From CAVVAL01 sp963740215 (GTDB lineage: Bacteria > Actinomycetota > Actinomycetes > Mycobacteriales > Cryptosporangiaceae), in the NCBI GenBank assembly GCA_963740215.1, contig CAVUDJ010000012.1:1-64000 (forward strand): DNA of 64,000 nucleotides, given 5' to 3'. The notes beneath the pieces are model-generated. The model had not been told where the DNA came from. It was given only the letters and a program-made list of their open reading frames with translations, and did no database searches. The translations under genes and the position numbers were made by a program. Below are positions 24,164-35,866 of the stretch, one piece after another (the stretch's first letter is position 1; every line of letters starts with the position of its first letter).

Positions 24164-24176
24164 AGGAAACTTTCCT
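24164..24176. promoter_or_regulatory. CsnR-like operator upstream of chitosanase
   Basis: AGGAAACTTTCCT is a perfect 6-bp inverted repeat around C. It matches the GGAAANTTTCC-type palindrome upstream of actinomycete chitosanase genes, bound by the ROK-family regulator CsnR in Streptomyces. It ends 22 bases upstream of the GTG start. Confidence 0.75.
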
Positions 24177-24252
24177 GCCAGATCCGACACCCGATGCGTC
24201 CGTTATGTCAAGACAGCGTGGTTCCTCGGCGCGAACCCGCCACTAGGACAGG

Positions 24253-24294
24253 GCGATGCCCCGCCGGGGCCGCTGTCGACCGGCGGGGCATCGC
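24253..24294. terminator. hairpin terminator after the lipoprotein gene
   Basis: 14-bp perfect arms (GCGATGCCCCGCCG and complement) with a 14-base loop, just downstream of the minus-strand lipoprotein stop at 24311. Confidence 0.8.
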
Positions 24295-24310
24295 GTTCAG
24301 GGGCGGGTTC

Positions 24311-24925
24311 TCAGTACTTGTACCCGCCGGTGCTGGTCTCGGCGGCGCCGCCGCTCGTGCCACCGGCCAGCTTCTGCGCCTTCTTGCCGTTCGCCGCGAT
24401 GGCGAACCAGACGTCGCCCTTGCCGTGGCCCTCGGTCTCGCCGAGCTTCTTGTCGGTCTTGAAGTAGTAGAGCGGCCAGCCGTTCAGCGTGACCTGCTTG
24501 CCCTCGGGGCGATCGACCGTGCCGATGACGTCCTTCTGGATCGCAGCGCTGTCGAGCTTGACGCTCTTGACGATGATCGGCTCCCACGCCTTCAGGCAGG
24601 CGTCGAAGCAGGTGCTCGTCGCCGGGTTGTTGGAGTCGTTGTCGAAGCGGTAGATCGTGCGGCCCTTGGCGTTGGTGACGAACGGCGTGAAGCCGTCGAC
24701 CTTGCTGACTGTGAGCACCAGGTCCTTACCGGCGAGGGCGGGCGGTGCCGCCGCCTCACCTGCAGGAGCCTGGGCGACAGGCGCCTCAGAGGCAGGCGCC
24801 TGGGCGGGGGCTTCAGCAGCGTGGCGGCACTTGCTCTCCTGCGTGCCGTAGTCGCCGGTGCAGGCGGTGAGCGCGAAGACGGCGACGGCGATGCCGGCGA
24901 TGGGGGCGAGGCGGCGGAGCTTCAT
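24311..24925 (-). CDS. COG4315-type lipoprotein
   Basis: 204 residues. The leader with lipobox LTAC places the lipidated Cys at residue 22. An Ala/Pro-rich linker is followed by two copies of the secreted repeat: GRTIYRFDNDSNNPATSTCF and GWPLYYFKTDKKLGETEGHG, each with the W/F-P-x-Y-x-F-type core. The family is widespread in actinomycetes, exposed on the cell surface, and its function is unknown. GGAGG precedes the ATG. It is divergent from the TetR gene at 25189 across 263 bp. Confidence 0.85.
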   Translation of the reverse strand: MKLRRLAPIAGIAVAVFALTACTGDYGTQESKCRHAAEAPAQAPASEAPVAQAPAGEAAAPPALAGKDLVLTVSKVDGFTPFVTNAKGRTIYRFDNDSNNPATSTCFDACLKAWEPIIVKSVKLDSAAIQKDVIGTVDRPEGKQVTLNGWPLYYFKTDKKLGETEGHGKGDVWFAIAANGKKAQKLAGGTSGGAAETSTGGYKY

Positions 24926-25188
24926 GGCGGTGTCCTCCTTGGACAGTCGGTCGGTCCGTGGTGCGTCAGCGATTCGGGACGTGCGGAGGTAGGCGAGGAG
25001 CCGGCGGCTCTCGCTTCGTTCGGGTGCTTGGTGGGGCTTGGCGAGCCGTGTCGCTCGCTCGATGCCACCTACACGGGTACCGGGCTCCGGAAGGTTCGAT
25101 ACGCAGCTCCGTGTGCTGCGTCACAGGGTCGAGAACCCAGAAACATGCAGGCTTGACTGTTTGTTGCGGCGCACGGCACACTCACGAC

Positions 25189-25806
25189 ATGGCCCGGGTA
25201 CCGAACGCCGAGCGCAGCCTCACCACGCGCACCCGGCTGATGGAGGCGACCGTCGAGTGCCTCTCCGAGCTGGGCTGGTCCGGCATGACCACGACCGTCG
25301 TCGCCGAGCGCGCCGGTGTGTCCCGGGGCGCCCAGCTGCACCATTACCCCACCAAGGCCGCCCTGGTCGTGGCCGCCATCGAGCATCTCGCCACGCTCCG
25401 CCGTGACGAGATGCGCCGCTCCGCCGAGACCCTGCCCAGCGGCGCAAACCGCACGGCGGCCGTCCTGGAGCTGCTCGCCGCCCACCACACCGGCCCGCTA
25501 TTCACCGCCGCCCTGGAGGTGTGGGTCGCGGCCCGTACCGACCCAGCGCTGCGCGAGGCGTTGGTGCCGGTCGAGGCCAAGGTCGGGCGCGAGGTTCACC
25601 GGCTCACCGTCGAGATGCTCGGCGTCGATGAGGGCCGGCCCGGCGCCCGCGAATCCGTGCAGGCGACGCTCGACCTCATGCGCGGCCTCGGCGTCGCCAA
25701 CCAGCTCACCGACGACTCCGCACGCCGTCAGCGCCTGCTCCGGCAATGGGCGCAGACCCTCGACGCAGCGCTGCAAGATGCGACTCTGGAGGCGAACCGT
25801 GGTTGA
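25189..25806 (+). CDS. TetR regulator heading the acyl-CoA operon
   Basis: 205 residues. HTH GMTTTVVAERAGVSRGAQLH lies at about 31-50, followed by YPTKAALVVAAIEHLA; the C-terminal domain is all-helical. No ribosome site precedes the ATG, so the mRNA may be near leaderless; TTGACT at 25153-25158 is a possible -35. The gene overlaps the next one by 8 bases and leads a single-strand run of acyl-CoA genes to 34182. It is therefore the likely local repressor, sensing an acyl-CoA or related ligand. No convincing operator palindrome was found upstream. Confidence 0.85.
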   Translation: MARVPNAERSLTTRTRLMEATVECLSELGWSGMTTTVVAERAGVSRGAQLHHYPTKAALVVAAIEHLATLRRDEMRRSAETLPSGANRTAAVLELLAAHHTGPLFTAALEVWVAARTDPALREALVPVEAKVGREVHRLTVEMLGVDEGRPGARESVQATLDLMRGLGVANQLTDDSARRQRLLRQWAQTLDAALQDATLEANRG

Positions 25807-26640
25807 CCGTGGCCAGCTCCTCGACGACCTGCGTGCCGAAGGCGACGATCTGGACGCGCGGGTGGCCGCCCTGCCACCGATGGGCTGGGAGATGGCGACG
25901 CCCGCTCCTGGTTGGACGGTCGCTCACCAGATCGCGCACCTGACCTGGACGGATGCCGCCACACTCGTGGCGATCACCGCTCCCGACGAATTCAACGACC
26001 TCCTGCAGACCGCGCTGAAAAACCCCAGCGGCTTCGTCGACGAGGGCGCCGCCGAGACGGTCGGCGACCCCGAGCTGCTGGGGCGCTGGCGTACCGGCCG
26101 CGCTGCGCTCGCCCAGGCTCTCGCGGAGGTGCCGGACGGCGTCAAGCTCATGTGGTTCGGCCCGCCGATGAGCGCCGCCTCGATGGCCACCGCCCGCCTG
26201 ATGGAGACCTGGGCGCACGGGCAGGACGTGGCGGACGCGCTGGGCGTCGAGCGCACCCCGACCGCGCGCCTCCGGCACATCGCGCATCTCGGGGTCCGGA
26301 CCAGGGCGAACGGGTACCTCACCCACGGCCTGCCCGCGCCCGCTCAGGACGTCCGCGTCGAGCTGGAAGGCCCCGACGGCGAACTGTGGACCTGGGGCCC
26401 CGAGGACGCACCGGACCGGGTCACCGGCCCCGCGCTCGACTTCTGCCTGCTTGTGACCCAGCGCAGGCACCGTGACGACCTTGCGCTGGTCGCCAAGGGC
26501 GATGCCGACCAGTGGCTCGACTTCGCCCAGGCGTTCGCCGGTCCGCCCGGCGCCGGCCGCCCGCCGCGCGCCGCGGAGAGCCCCGGACCGTTCGGCGCTC
26601 CCCCGCAGACGGAGCAGGGCTGGAACGAGGGTGGCGGGGC

Positions 26641-26644
<4 letters not shown>
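25799..26644 (+). CDS. TIGR03084-family DinB/maleylpyruvate-isomerase-like protein
   Basis: 281 residues from GTG at 25799 (GGAGG at 25787-25791). A four-helix N-terminal bundle carries GWTVAHQIAHLTWTD, and METWAHGQDVADALG contributes another His, forming the metal site of mycothiol-dependent/DinB-like proteins. A C-terminal SCP2-like half (AQDVRVELEGPDGELWTWGP) follows. In several actinomycetes such proteins sit with AtuA-like and acyl-CoA dehydrogenase genes, though their reaction is not established. Overlaps both neighbours, so it is part of the operon. Confidence 0.8.
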
Positions 26645-28325
<1,681 letters not shown>

Positions 28326-28329
<4 letters not shown>

Positions 28330-29441
28330 ACGAACTCAGAGACCTCGTCAGAACCTTCACCCGGCGCGAGATCGTCCCCCAACTCGACGAGTGGGAGCGG
28401 GCCGGCGAGGTACCCCGCGACCTACACAAGAAGGCCGCTGAGCTGGGCTTACTCGGGGTCGGCTTCCCGGAGAGCGTCGGCGGTTCCGGCGGCGACCTGC
28501 TCGACTCGATCACGGTCACCGAGGAGATCATCCAGGCCGGCGGTTCGAGCGGGCTCGTCGCGGCGCTGTTCACGCACGGCATCGCGCTGCCGCACCTGGT
28601 CCACGCCGGCGACCCGAAGCAGGTCGAACGCTGGGTCCGCCCGACGCTCGAAGGCACGACCATCGGCGCCCTCGGCATCACCGAGCCCGACGCCGGGTCG
28701 GACGTCGCGGCCATCAGCACCCGCGCAGTCCGCGACGGCAACACCTTCACAGTCAACGGCTCCAAGACATACATCACGTCCGGCTGGCGGGCGGACTTCA
28801 CCGTGCTGGCGGTGCGGACCGGCGGCCCCGGCTACAGCGGTATCTCCCTACTCGTCGTCGAGAAGGGCACACCAGGGTTCACGGTGACACGCCGGCTGGA
28901 GAAGATGGGCTGGCACTGCTCGGACACGGCGGAGCTGGGGCTTGTCGATGTCCGCGTGCCGGCGGAGAACCTGGTCGGACCTGAGAACAGCGGGTTCGCA
29001 CAGATCATGCGGCAGTTCCAGGTCGAGCGGATCACGATGGCCGCCGAGGCGTACGCCACCGCGCAGCGTTGCCTCGACCTCACTCTCCACTGGGTACGCC
29101 AGCGCGAGACGTTCGGCCGCGCCCTCGTCAGCAGGCAGGTCGTCCGGCACAAGCTGGTGGAGATGGCACGACAGATCGACGTCGCCCGGACCTACGTGCT
29201 CGACGTCGCCCGCCGGATCAACGACGGCGAGGACTGCGTGCAGCAGGTCTGCTTCGCCAAGAACACCGCCGTCGCCGCGTGCGACAGCGTGGTGGACGAG
29301 GCCGTCCAGCTCCACGGCGGCTTCGGATACCTGCGCGACGCCGAGGTCGAACGGCACTACCGGGACGCCCGGATCCTCGGGATCGGCGGCGGCACCAACG
29401 AAATCATGACCGAACTGGCCGCCAAGCGGATGGGGCTCTGA
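28326..29441 (+). CDS. acyl-CoA dehydrogenase
   Basis: 371 residues, GTG at 28326 overlapping the upstream stop. Signatures: GALGITEPDAGSDVAAISTR (about 114-133), the substrate/FAD strand SKTYITSGWRADFTVLAVRT, RQRETFGRALVSRQVVRHKL and the C-terminal AVQLHGGFGYLRDAEVERHY with RDARILGIGGGTNEIM. The Glu of the last motif region and GGGTNEI fit isovaleryl/citronellyl-CoA-type dehydrogenases. It oxidises an acyl-CoA to the 2-enoyl-CoA with FAD, probably the step before the carboxylase encoded next. Confidence 0.92.
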
Positions 29442-29442
29442 C

Positions 29443-31036
29443 ATGCCCGTACTAGGCAGTACGCACGACCCGTCGACGGCCGGAGACCAGCGGGATGCCC
29501 TGCTGGCGAAGCTGTCCGAAGTGGACGTCGAACTCGCGAGGGCGCGGGCCGGCGGCGGCGAGAAGTACGTCGCCCGGCACCACAAGCGCGGCAAGCTGCT
29601 CGCCCGCGAGCGCATCGAGCTGCTGGTCGACCGCGACTCGCCGTTCCTTGAGCTGTCGCCGCTCGCGGCCTGGGGCTCGGACTACACGGTCGGGGCGAGC
29701 GTCGTCACCGGAATCGGTGTTGTCGAGGGTGTCGAGTGCGTGATCGTCGCCAACGACCCCACCGTCAAGGGCGGCGCCAGCAACCCGTGGAGCGTCAAGA
29801 AGACGTTCCGGGCCAACGACATCGCGCGGGAGAACCGGCTGCCGCTGATCAGCCTGGTCGAGTCGGGCGGCGCGGACCTGCCGTCGCAGGCCGAGATCTT
29901 CATTCCGGGCGGCCGTCATTTCCGCGACCTGACCGCGCTGTCCGCCGCCGGGATCCCGACGATCGCGCTGGTCTTCGGCAACTCGACGGCAGGCGGCGCG
30001 TACGTGCCGGGCATGTGTGACCACGTCGTGATGGTGCGCGAGCGGGCGAAGGTGTTCCTGGGCGGGCCGCCGCTGGTGAAGATGGCTACCGGTGAGGAGT
30101 CCGACGACGAGTCGCTCGGCGGCGCCGAGATGCACGCCCGGATCTCCGGCCTGGCCGACTACCTGGCCGTGGACGAGGTCGACGCCATCAGGCTCGGCCG
30201 GCAGATCGTCGCCAACCTGAACTGGCGCAAGCAAGGTCCCGGGCCCTCGAAAGACGCCGACGAGCCGCTGCACGACCCCGAGGAGCTGCTCGGCATCGCG
30301 CCAGACCGACCTGCGCCAGCCGTTCGACCCGCGCGAGGCGCTGGCCCGGATCGTGGACGGTTCGCGGTTCGACGAGTTCAAGCCGCTCTACGGCACGTCG
30401 CTGGTGTGCGGGTGGGCGTCGATCCACGGGTACCCGATCGGGGTGCTGGCCAACGCGCGCGGCGTGCTGTTCAGCGAGGAGTCCCAGAAGGCGACGCAGT
30501 TCATCCAGCTCGCCAACGCCGCCGACACTCCGCTGCTGTTCCTGCAGAACACGACCGGTTACATGGTGGGCAAGGAGTACGAGCAGGGCGGGATCATCAA
30601 GCACGGCGCGCAGATGATCAACGCCGTCTCGAACTCGCGAGTGCCCCACCTCACGGTCGTGATGGGTGCGTCGTACGGCGCCGGCAACTACGGCATGTGC
30701 GGGCGGGCGTACGACCCGCGGTTCCTGTTCACCTGGCCCAACGCCAAGTCGGCGGTGATGGGGCCGGCGCAGCTCGCCGGGGTCATCTCGATCGTCGCGC
30801 GGCAGGCCGCCGAGTCGCGCGGCCAGGTGTACGACGAGGCCGGCGACGCCGCGATGCGCGCGATGATCGAGGGGCAGATCGAGCAGCAGTCGCTCGCTCT
30901 GTTCCTCACCGGCCGGCTCTACGACGACGGGATCATCGACCCGCGCGACACCCGTACCGTCCTGGGGCTCTGCCTCTCGGCGATCCACAGTGGACCAGTT
31001 GAGGGCGCCCGTGGCTACGGCGTCTTCCGGATGTGA
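29443..31036 (+). CDS. acyl-CoA carboxylase carboxyltransferase (beta) subunit, one frameshift
   Basis: About 530 residues once one extra A at 30303 is removed (reading GCG CCG ACC GAC CTG). The first half has KYVARHHKRGKLLARERIEL, FFNDPT-like VANDPTVKGGASNPWSVKK, and GNSTAGGAYVPGMCDHVVMV. The second half has SRFDEFKPLYGTSLVCGWAS, FLQNTTGYMVGKEYEQGGII and the oxyanion-hole MGASYGAGNYGMCGRAYDPR. The ATG is 1 base after the dehydrogenase stop. It resembles methylcrotonyl/geranyl-CoA carboxylase beta subunits, with MGKEYE-type motif, more than acetyl/propionyl-CoA ones. It pairs with the biotin subunit next. Confidence 0.88.
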
Positions 31037-31043
31037 GGGCGCC

Positions 31044-33017
31044 GTGATCAACCGACTTCTGGTGGCCAACCGCGGCGAGATCGCCCGCCGGGTCGCCCGT
31101 ACGTGCCATTCGCTGGGCGTCACGCCGGTGAGCGTCTACTCCGACGCGGACGCCGGTTCGCCGCACGTCGGTGACGTCGCGGTGCGGCTTCCCGGCAACG
31201 CGCCCGGCGACACGTACCTGCGCTCCGACCTGCTGCTGGACGCCGCCAAGGCGACCGGCGCCGACGCCGTCCACCCCGGGTACGGGTTCCTGTCGGAGAA
31301 CGCCACGTTCGCGCGTGCCGTGATCGACGCCGGCCTCACCTGGGTCGGGCCGCCGCCCGAGGCGATCGAAGCGATGGGATCCAAGGTCACCGCGAAGAAG
31401 CTGATGGCGGACGCCGGCGTGCCGGTACTCGCGGAACTCGACCCGTCGGCGGTCACGGCGGACGACCTGCCGCTGCTGGTCAAGGCGTCGGCCGGCGGTG
31501 GTGGCCGTGGCATGCGGATCGTGCGGGACCTCGCTGACCTCGCCGGTTCCGTGGAGTCGGCGCGGCGCGAGGCGGCGTCCGCGTTCGGCGACCCGACCGT
31601 CTTCTGCGAGCCGTACGTCGAGGCAGGACGCCACATCGAGGTGCAGATCCTCGCGGACGCGCACGGCACCGTGTGGGCGCTCGGCGAGCGGGAGTGCTCG
31701 ATCCAGCGGCGGCACCAGAAGGTCGTCGAGGAGTCTCCCTCGCCAGCGGTGTCTGCCGCGCTGCGAGCCGAACTGTGTGATGCGGCGGTCAGGGCTGCGA
31801 AGGCCATCGGATACGTCGGCGCCGGAACCGTCGAGTTCCTCCTCGGCGCCGACGGGAGGTTCTTCTTCCTGGAGGTGAACACGCGGCTCCAGGTCGAGCA
31901 TCCGGTGACCGAGTGCATCTACGGGATCGACCTGGTGGCGCTCCAGCTCTCGGTCGCCGAGGGGTCCCCGCTTCCCGCCGAGCCACCTACACCACGGGCC
32001 ACGCCATTGAGGTGCGTCTGTACGCCGAGGATCCGGCGGCGGGGTGGCGCCCGCAGACCGGCACGCTGCACCGCTTCGACGTGCCGGGAGTGTCTGCCGA
32101 GTTCACGGTGCCGCCGTCCTACGGGATCCGGTTGGACTCCGGCGTCGTCGACGGATCGGTCGTCGGCGTCCATTACGACCCGATGCTGGCCAAGGTCATC
32201 TCGTGGGGCGCCACCCGAGAGGAGGCCGCGCGCCGGTTGGCAGCCGCGCTGGCCGGCACCCGGCTGCACGGCGTGGTGACCAACCGCGACCTGCTCGTCC
32301 GCGTCCTGCGGCATCCCGCGTTCCTCGCGGGCGACACCGACACCGCCTTCTTCGACCGGCACGGCCTCTCCGCACTCGCCGCTCCGCTGGCCTCCCCGGA
32401 GACGGTGCGTCAGGCCGCGCTGGCCGCCGCGCTTGCCGGCGCGGCTGAGCGGCGGGCCGGCGCAAGGGCCCTGCGCGGGCTGCCCAGCGGCTGGCGCAAC
32501 AACCCGTCCCAGCCGCAGCGGGTGACCTACCACGTGGCCGGCGAGCGGCTCGACGTCGAGTACACGCTCGACCGCACCGGTGCGCTGACGGAGGCGACGG
32601 GTCAACGGCGAGCCGTGGTGCGGTTGGATCGTGCGACCCTCACGGGCGCACAATGAACCGCACCTGGTTACGGACGGCGGCGTGCGGACGGCGTTCCGGG
32701 TATCGCAGATCGGCGACGTATCGTATGTGGACTCCCCGCACGGATCGGTGACGCTGGTCCAGGTGCCGCGCTTCCCTGATCCGTCCTCGCAGGTCGAGGC
32801 CGGGTCGCTGCTCGCTCCGATGCCGGGCACGGTCGTGCGGCTACACGTCGACGAAGGCGCGCGGGTGCAGAAGGGCCAGCCGCTGCTCGTGCTGGAGGCG
32901 ATGAAGATGGAACACCCGGTGGTGGCGCCGCACGACGGCGTCGTCGCCGCGGTGCGCGTGACCGAAGGCAGCCAGGTCGAGGGCGGCGCAGTCCTCGCTG
33001 TGATCACGGAGGACTGA
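31044..33017 (+). CDS. biotin-dependent acyl-CoA carboxylase alpha subunit (BC+BCCP), two frameshifts
   Basis: About 657 residues, GTG at 31044. The biotin carboxylase N-domain begins INRLLVANRGEIARRVARTC. HPGYGFLSENATFARAV, the ATP-grasp loop KASAGGGGRGMRIV, and EVNTRLQVEHPVTECIYGID follow. A one-base loss near 31980-31990 and a one-base gain near 32640 split the frame. The BCCP end has EAMKMEHPVVAPHDGVVAAV with the biotinyl Lys about 35 residues from the C-terminus. Net frame is restored, which argues for base-calling error. It carboxylates biotin with ATP and bicarbonate for the beta subunit. Confidence 0.88.
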
Positions 33018-33020
33018 ACG

Positions 33021-34182
33021 ATGGACTTCAGCGAGAGCCCCGAGCACGCGCTGCTGCGGGAGTCGGTGGCGCAGCTCGCCGGCAAGTACGGACACAGCTA
33101 CTTCGTCGAGAAGGCGAAGTCCGGCGGGACGACCCACGAGCTGTGGACCGAGGCGGGCAAGGCGGGCTTCCTCGGCGTCGCGGTGCCCGAGGAGTACGGC
33201 GGCGGAGGCGGCGGCATCACCGAGTTGGCGATCGTCGCCGAGGAGCTGGCCGCGGCCGGGTGCTCGCTGCTGCTGATCGTCGTGTCGCCGGCGATCTGCG
33301 CCACGGTCATCGCCAAGTCCGGCACTCTGGAGCAGCGCCAGCGCTGGCTGCCCGGGTTCGCGGACGGGTCGGTGAAGATGGCGTTCGCGATCACCGAGCC
33401 CGACGCAGGCTCCAATGCGCACCGCCTCACCACGACCGCCCGCCGCGACGGCGACGACTGGCTGCTCACCGGTCGCAAGTACTACATCTCCGGGGTAGAC
33501 GAGTGCGAGGCGGTGCTGGTCGTCGCCCGTACCGAGGACGCGACGACCGGGCAGCTGAAGCCGGCACTGTTCATCGTCCCGACAGACGCTTCGGGGTTCG
33601 AGGCTCAGCAGATCGACATGCAGGTGACGTCGCCGGAGAAGCAGTTCACGCTCTTCCTCGACGACGTGCGGCTGCCGGCTGACGCGCTCGTCGGCGAGTC
33701 GGCCGACGCCGGGCTGCCCGCCCTGTTCGCGGGCCTCAACCCGGAGCGGATCACGATCGCGTCGCAGGCGAACGGCACTGCGCGATACGCCCTGGCGAAG
33801 GCCGCGGCGTACGCGGCCGACCGCCAGGTGTGGAAGACGCCGATCGGCGCGCACCAGGGCATCGCCCACCCGCTCGCGCAGGCCAAGATCCAGGTCGAGC
33901 TGGCGCGGCTGATGACGCAGAAGGCGGCGTGGCTCTACGACCAGGGCCAGGACGCGCTGGCGGGCGAGGCCGCGAACATGGCGAAGTACGCCGCCGCGGA
34001 GGCCGTCGATCGACGCCGTCGACAAGGCGATCCAGACACACGGCGGCAACGGCATGGCCACCGAGTACGGACTCGCGACGCTGTGGGGCGCCGTCCGCGC
34101 CGCGCGGATCGCACCGGTGAGCCGCGAGATGATCCTCAACTTCGTAGCCCAGCACTCCCTTGGACTGCCGAAGTCGTACTGA
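33021..34182 (+). CDS. second acyl-CoA dehydrogenase, one frameshift
   Basis: About 386 residues once an extra G near 34010 is removed (reading EAVIDAVDKAIQTHGGNGMA). Signatures: AVPEEYGGGGGGITELAIVA, KMAFAITEPDAGSNAHRLTT, YYISGVDECEAVLVVARTED, and after the shift GMATEYGLATLWGAVRAARI and PVSREMILNFVAQHSLGLPK. ATG at 33021 is 3 bases after the carboxylase stop. Last gene of the operon. A medium/branched-chain acyl-CoA oxidising flavoenzyme is likely. Confidence 0.88.
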
Positions 34183-34274
34183 CCCCTATCTCTGGTCAGG
34201 GGTCGGTTCCGACCCGAGAGGGAGGAGCGAGCGGTACCAGCGGCTGAGGCCCCGCTTGTCCTGGAACACTACGT

Positions 34275-34312
34275 TCGACGACATCGGTCCGATTCGGGGC
34301 CGATGTCATCGA
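34275..34312. promoter_or_regulatory. hairpin upstream of the trypsin-like gene
   Basis: 13-bp arms (TCGACGACATCGG and CCGATGTCATCGA, one mismatch) around a 12-base loop, ending only a few bases before the AGGGAGAAGG ribosome site of the protease. It could be the operon terminator, an operator or a translational control hairpin. Confidence 0.5.
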
Positions 34313-34328
34313 ATGAGGGAGAAGGACG

Positions 34329-35198
34329 TTGTCGTTACTCCGACGGGTCGCAGCCGGAACGCTGATCGCTGCGGCCGTACTCGCAGCATCCGCTCAGGTG
34401 GCCAGCGCAGCACCGGGCTCGGACGTGAGGCCGCAGATCGTCGGCGGCACCGGCGTGCCTGACGGGAAGTACCCCTTCATGGCGTCGCTCCAGTTCAAGG
34501 GCGGCGACGGCAAGTTCAACCACTTCTGCGGGGGCAGCCTGATCGACGGGCGCGGCGCGATCCTCACCGCCGCGCACTGCGTCGAGGGCACCACCGAGAA
34601 GGACTGGGCGAACATGCGAGTCGTCGTCGGGCGCACGAAGCTGTCCGGTACCCAGGGGCAGGTGCGCAAGGTCGGCGGTGTCACGGTGTTCCCCGGGTAC
34701 ACAAAGAACGGTCGCGGTGACGCCGCCCTGATCTTCCTCGACAAGGGCGTGAACGGCGTCAAGCCGATCCAGTTGGTCACGCCGGGCACCGACGCGCTGG
34801 AGCGGCCCGGCCGCCAGGTGGTCGTCTCTGGCTGGGGCGTCACCTCGAAGGACCCCGCGGGTCCGGGCGGCGGCGACTCGTCCGGCGTCACCGACCGGAT
34901 GCGCGAGGTCACGGTACCGATCGTGTCCGACAACGAGTGCCTGATCTCCTACGGCAAGGCGTTCAACCCCAAGACCGAGATCTGCGCCGGTCGTACCGGC
35001 AAGGACTCGTGCCAGGGCGACAGCGGCGGCCCGCTGTTCAGCAAGGTCCCCGGCCGGCCGGAGTTCATCCAGCTCGGCGTCGTGAGCTGGGGCGAGGGTT
35101 GCGCCGCGACGGGCTTCCCCGGCGTCTACACACGGATCAGCGAGAAGCGGATCGGCGACTGGATCGCCCGGTTCGGGTTCGAGGCACCGCAGCCCTGA
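34329..35198 (+). CDS. secreted trypsin-like (S1A) serine protease
   Basis: 289 residues starting with TTG at 34329 (AGGGAGAAGG upstream). The signal peptide is followed by a short propeptide and the mature N-terminus IVGGTGVPDGKYPFMASLQF. Triad: His in ILTAAHCVEG, Asp in GRGDAALIFLDKG, Ser in SCQGDSGGPLFS. The Asp of KDSCQGDSGG at position 189 (chymotrypsin numbering) predicts trypsin specificity for Lys/Arg. Six cysteines fit three disulphides. It is exported and activated by cleavage before IVGG, a close relative of Streptomyces trypsin. Confidence 0.93.
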   Translation: MSLLRRVAAGTLIAAAVLAASAQVASAAPGSDVRPQIVGGTGVPDGKYPFMASLQFKGGDGKFNHFCGGSLIDGRGAILTAAHCVEGTTEKDWANMRVVVGRTKLSGTQGQVRKVGGVTVFPGYTKNGRGDAALIFLDKGVNGVKPIQLVTPGTDALERPGRQVVVSGWGVTSKDPAGPGGGDSSGVTDRMREVTVPIVSDNECLISYGKAFNPKTEICAGRTGKDSCQGDSGGPLFSKVPGRPEFIQLGVVSWGEGCAATGFPGVYTRISEKRIGDWIARFGFEAPQP

Positions 35199-35204
35199 GT
35201 GACC

Positions 35205-35237
35205 AGGCGGGCACCCCGGCTGCCGGGGTGCCCGCCT
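35205..35237 (+). terminator. hairpin terminator after the protease gene
   Basis: AGGCGGGCACCCCGGC pairs with GCCGGGGTGCCCGCCT, a 15-16-bp GC stem directly after the stop. Confidence 0.85.
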
Positions 35238-35273
35238 GCACGTCGTGGGCGACAAGCCAACGCCGCTTGTGCG

Positions 35274-35337
35274 CCAATGTCGGCATGCCGACGTTGGATA
35301 CGCCCGGGCGCGCTCAACGTCGGCATGCCGACGTTGG
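35274..35337. repeat. two tandem copies of a 22-24-bp palindrome
   Basis: CCAATGTCGGCATGCCGACG-TTGG (35274-35297, one mismatch) and CAACGTCGGCATGCCGACGT-TG (35315-35336, perfect) share centre GGCATGCC and are 41 bp apart, between convergent genes. Possible protein-binding pair or repeat DNA. Confidence 0.7.
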
Positions 35338-35356
35338 CCCACCCCCGCTCAGCGGG

Positions 35357-35656
35357 TCAGCGCAGTTCGAGGCGGCCGTTCGCGCGGAGGCCGCTGGCGC
35401 AGTACCGGGTGTCGGAGCCGTCGCCCCGGTGCCAATCGCCGTAGATCGTGTCGACGATCCGGGGCCAACGGATGTTGCTGGTGTCGAGGCAGTCGACCAC
35501 GAGCCGCCACGTGTGCGAGCTGCCACCCCAGCACGTGACGCTGGCCCGGTTGCCGTCGCCACCCAGGCCGCACGGGGCCTGCGCAGCCTGAGCTGGCGTA
35601 GCGATGGCGAGCGTGCCCGCCGCCGCGGCGATAGCCATAAGGATCTTGATCCGCAC
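35357..35656 (-). CDS. small secreted cysteine-containing protein
   Basis: 99 residues from GTG at 35656 (GGGAG upstream). The signal peptide (IKILMAIAAAAGTLAIATPA) is cut near AQA-A. The mature part of about 70 residues has four cysteines (CGLGGDGNRASVTCWGGSSH, then VVDCLD and TRYCASG) that could make two disulphides, and an NIRWPRIVDTIYGDW stretch. It resembles short exported actinomycete proteins of unknown role. The gene is convergent with the trypsin-like protease and might be an inhibitor-like partner, but that is only a guess from location. Confidence 0.75.
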   Translation of the reverse strand: MRIKILMAIAAAAGTLAIATPAQAAQAPCGLGGDGNRASVTCWGGSSHTWRLVVDCLDTSNIRWPRIVDTIYGDWHRGDGSDTRYCASGLRANGRLELR

Positions 35657-35866
35657 CGTTTCTCCCTCTCGTCGATTGGGCCGCACAGCTGACCCAGCGG
35701 CCCGAGCGGGTCCACTATGGCGGATCCGGACTAGACCGGTCTAGACCAATCGAGGTTGAGGTAGTCTGCTCCGTGTGATGCAACGCGTTCATTGATTCGA
35801 CGCGTCGCATCACACGCGCCCAGACCTGCGCCAGGCGTAGCTGGAAAAGGTCTGGCGCTGCTGAGA

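Noticed and set aside
23291..24190. ATG at 24190 as the chitosanase start
   Set aside because: It would place the operator-like palindrome inside the coding region and add a leader atypical for a secretion signal.
29443..34182. Operon carboxylase and dehydrogenase genes called pseudogenes
   Set aside because: Each lesion is one base, motifs on both sides are intact and the paired shifts in the alpha subunit cancel, so error is more likely than decay.
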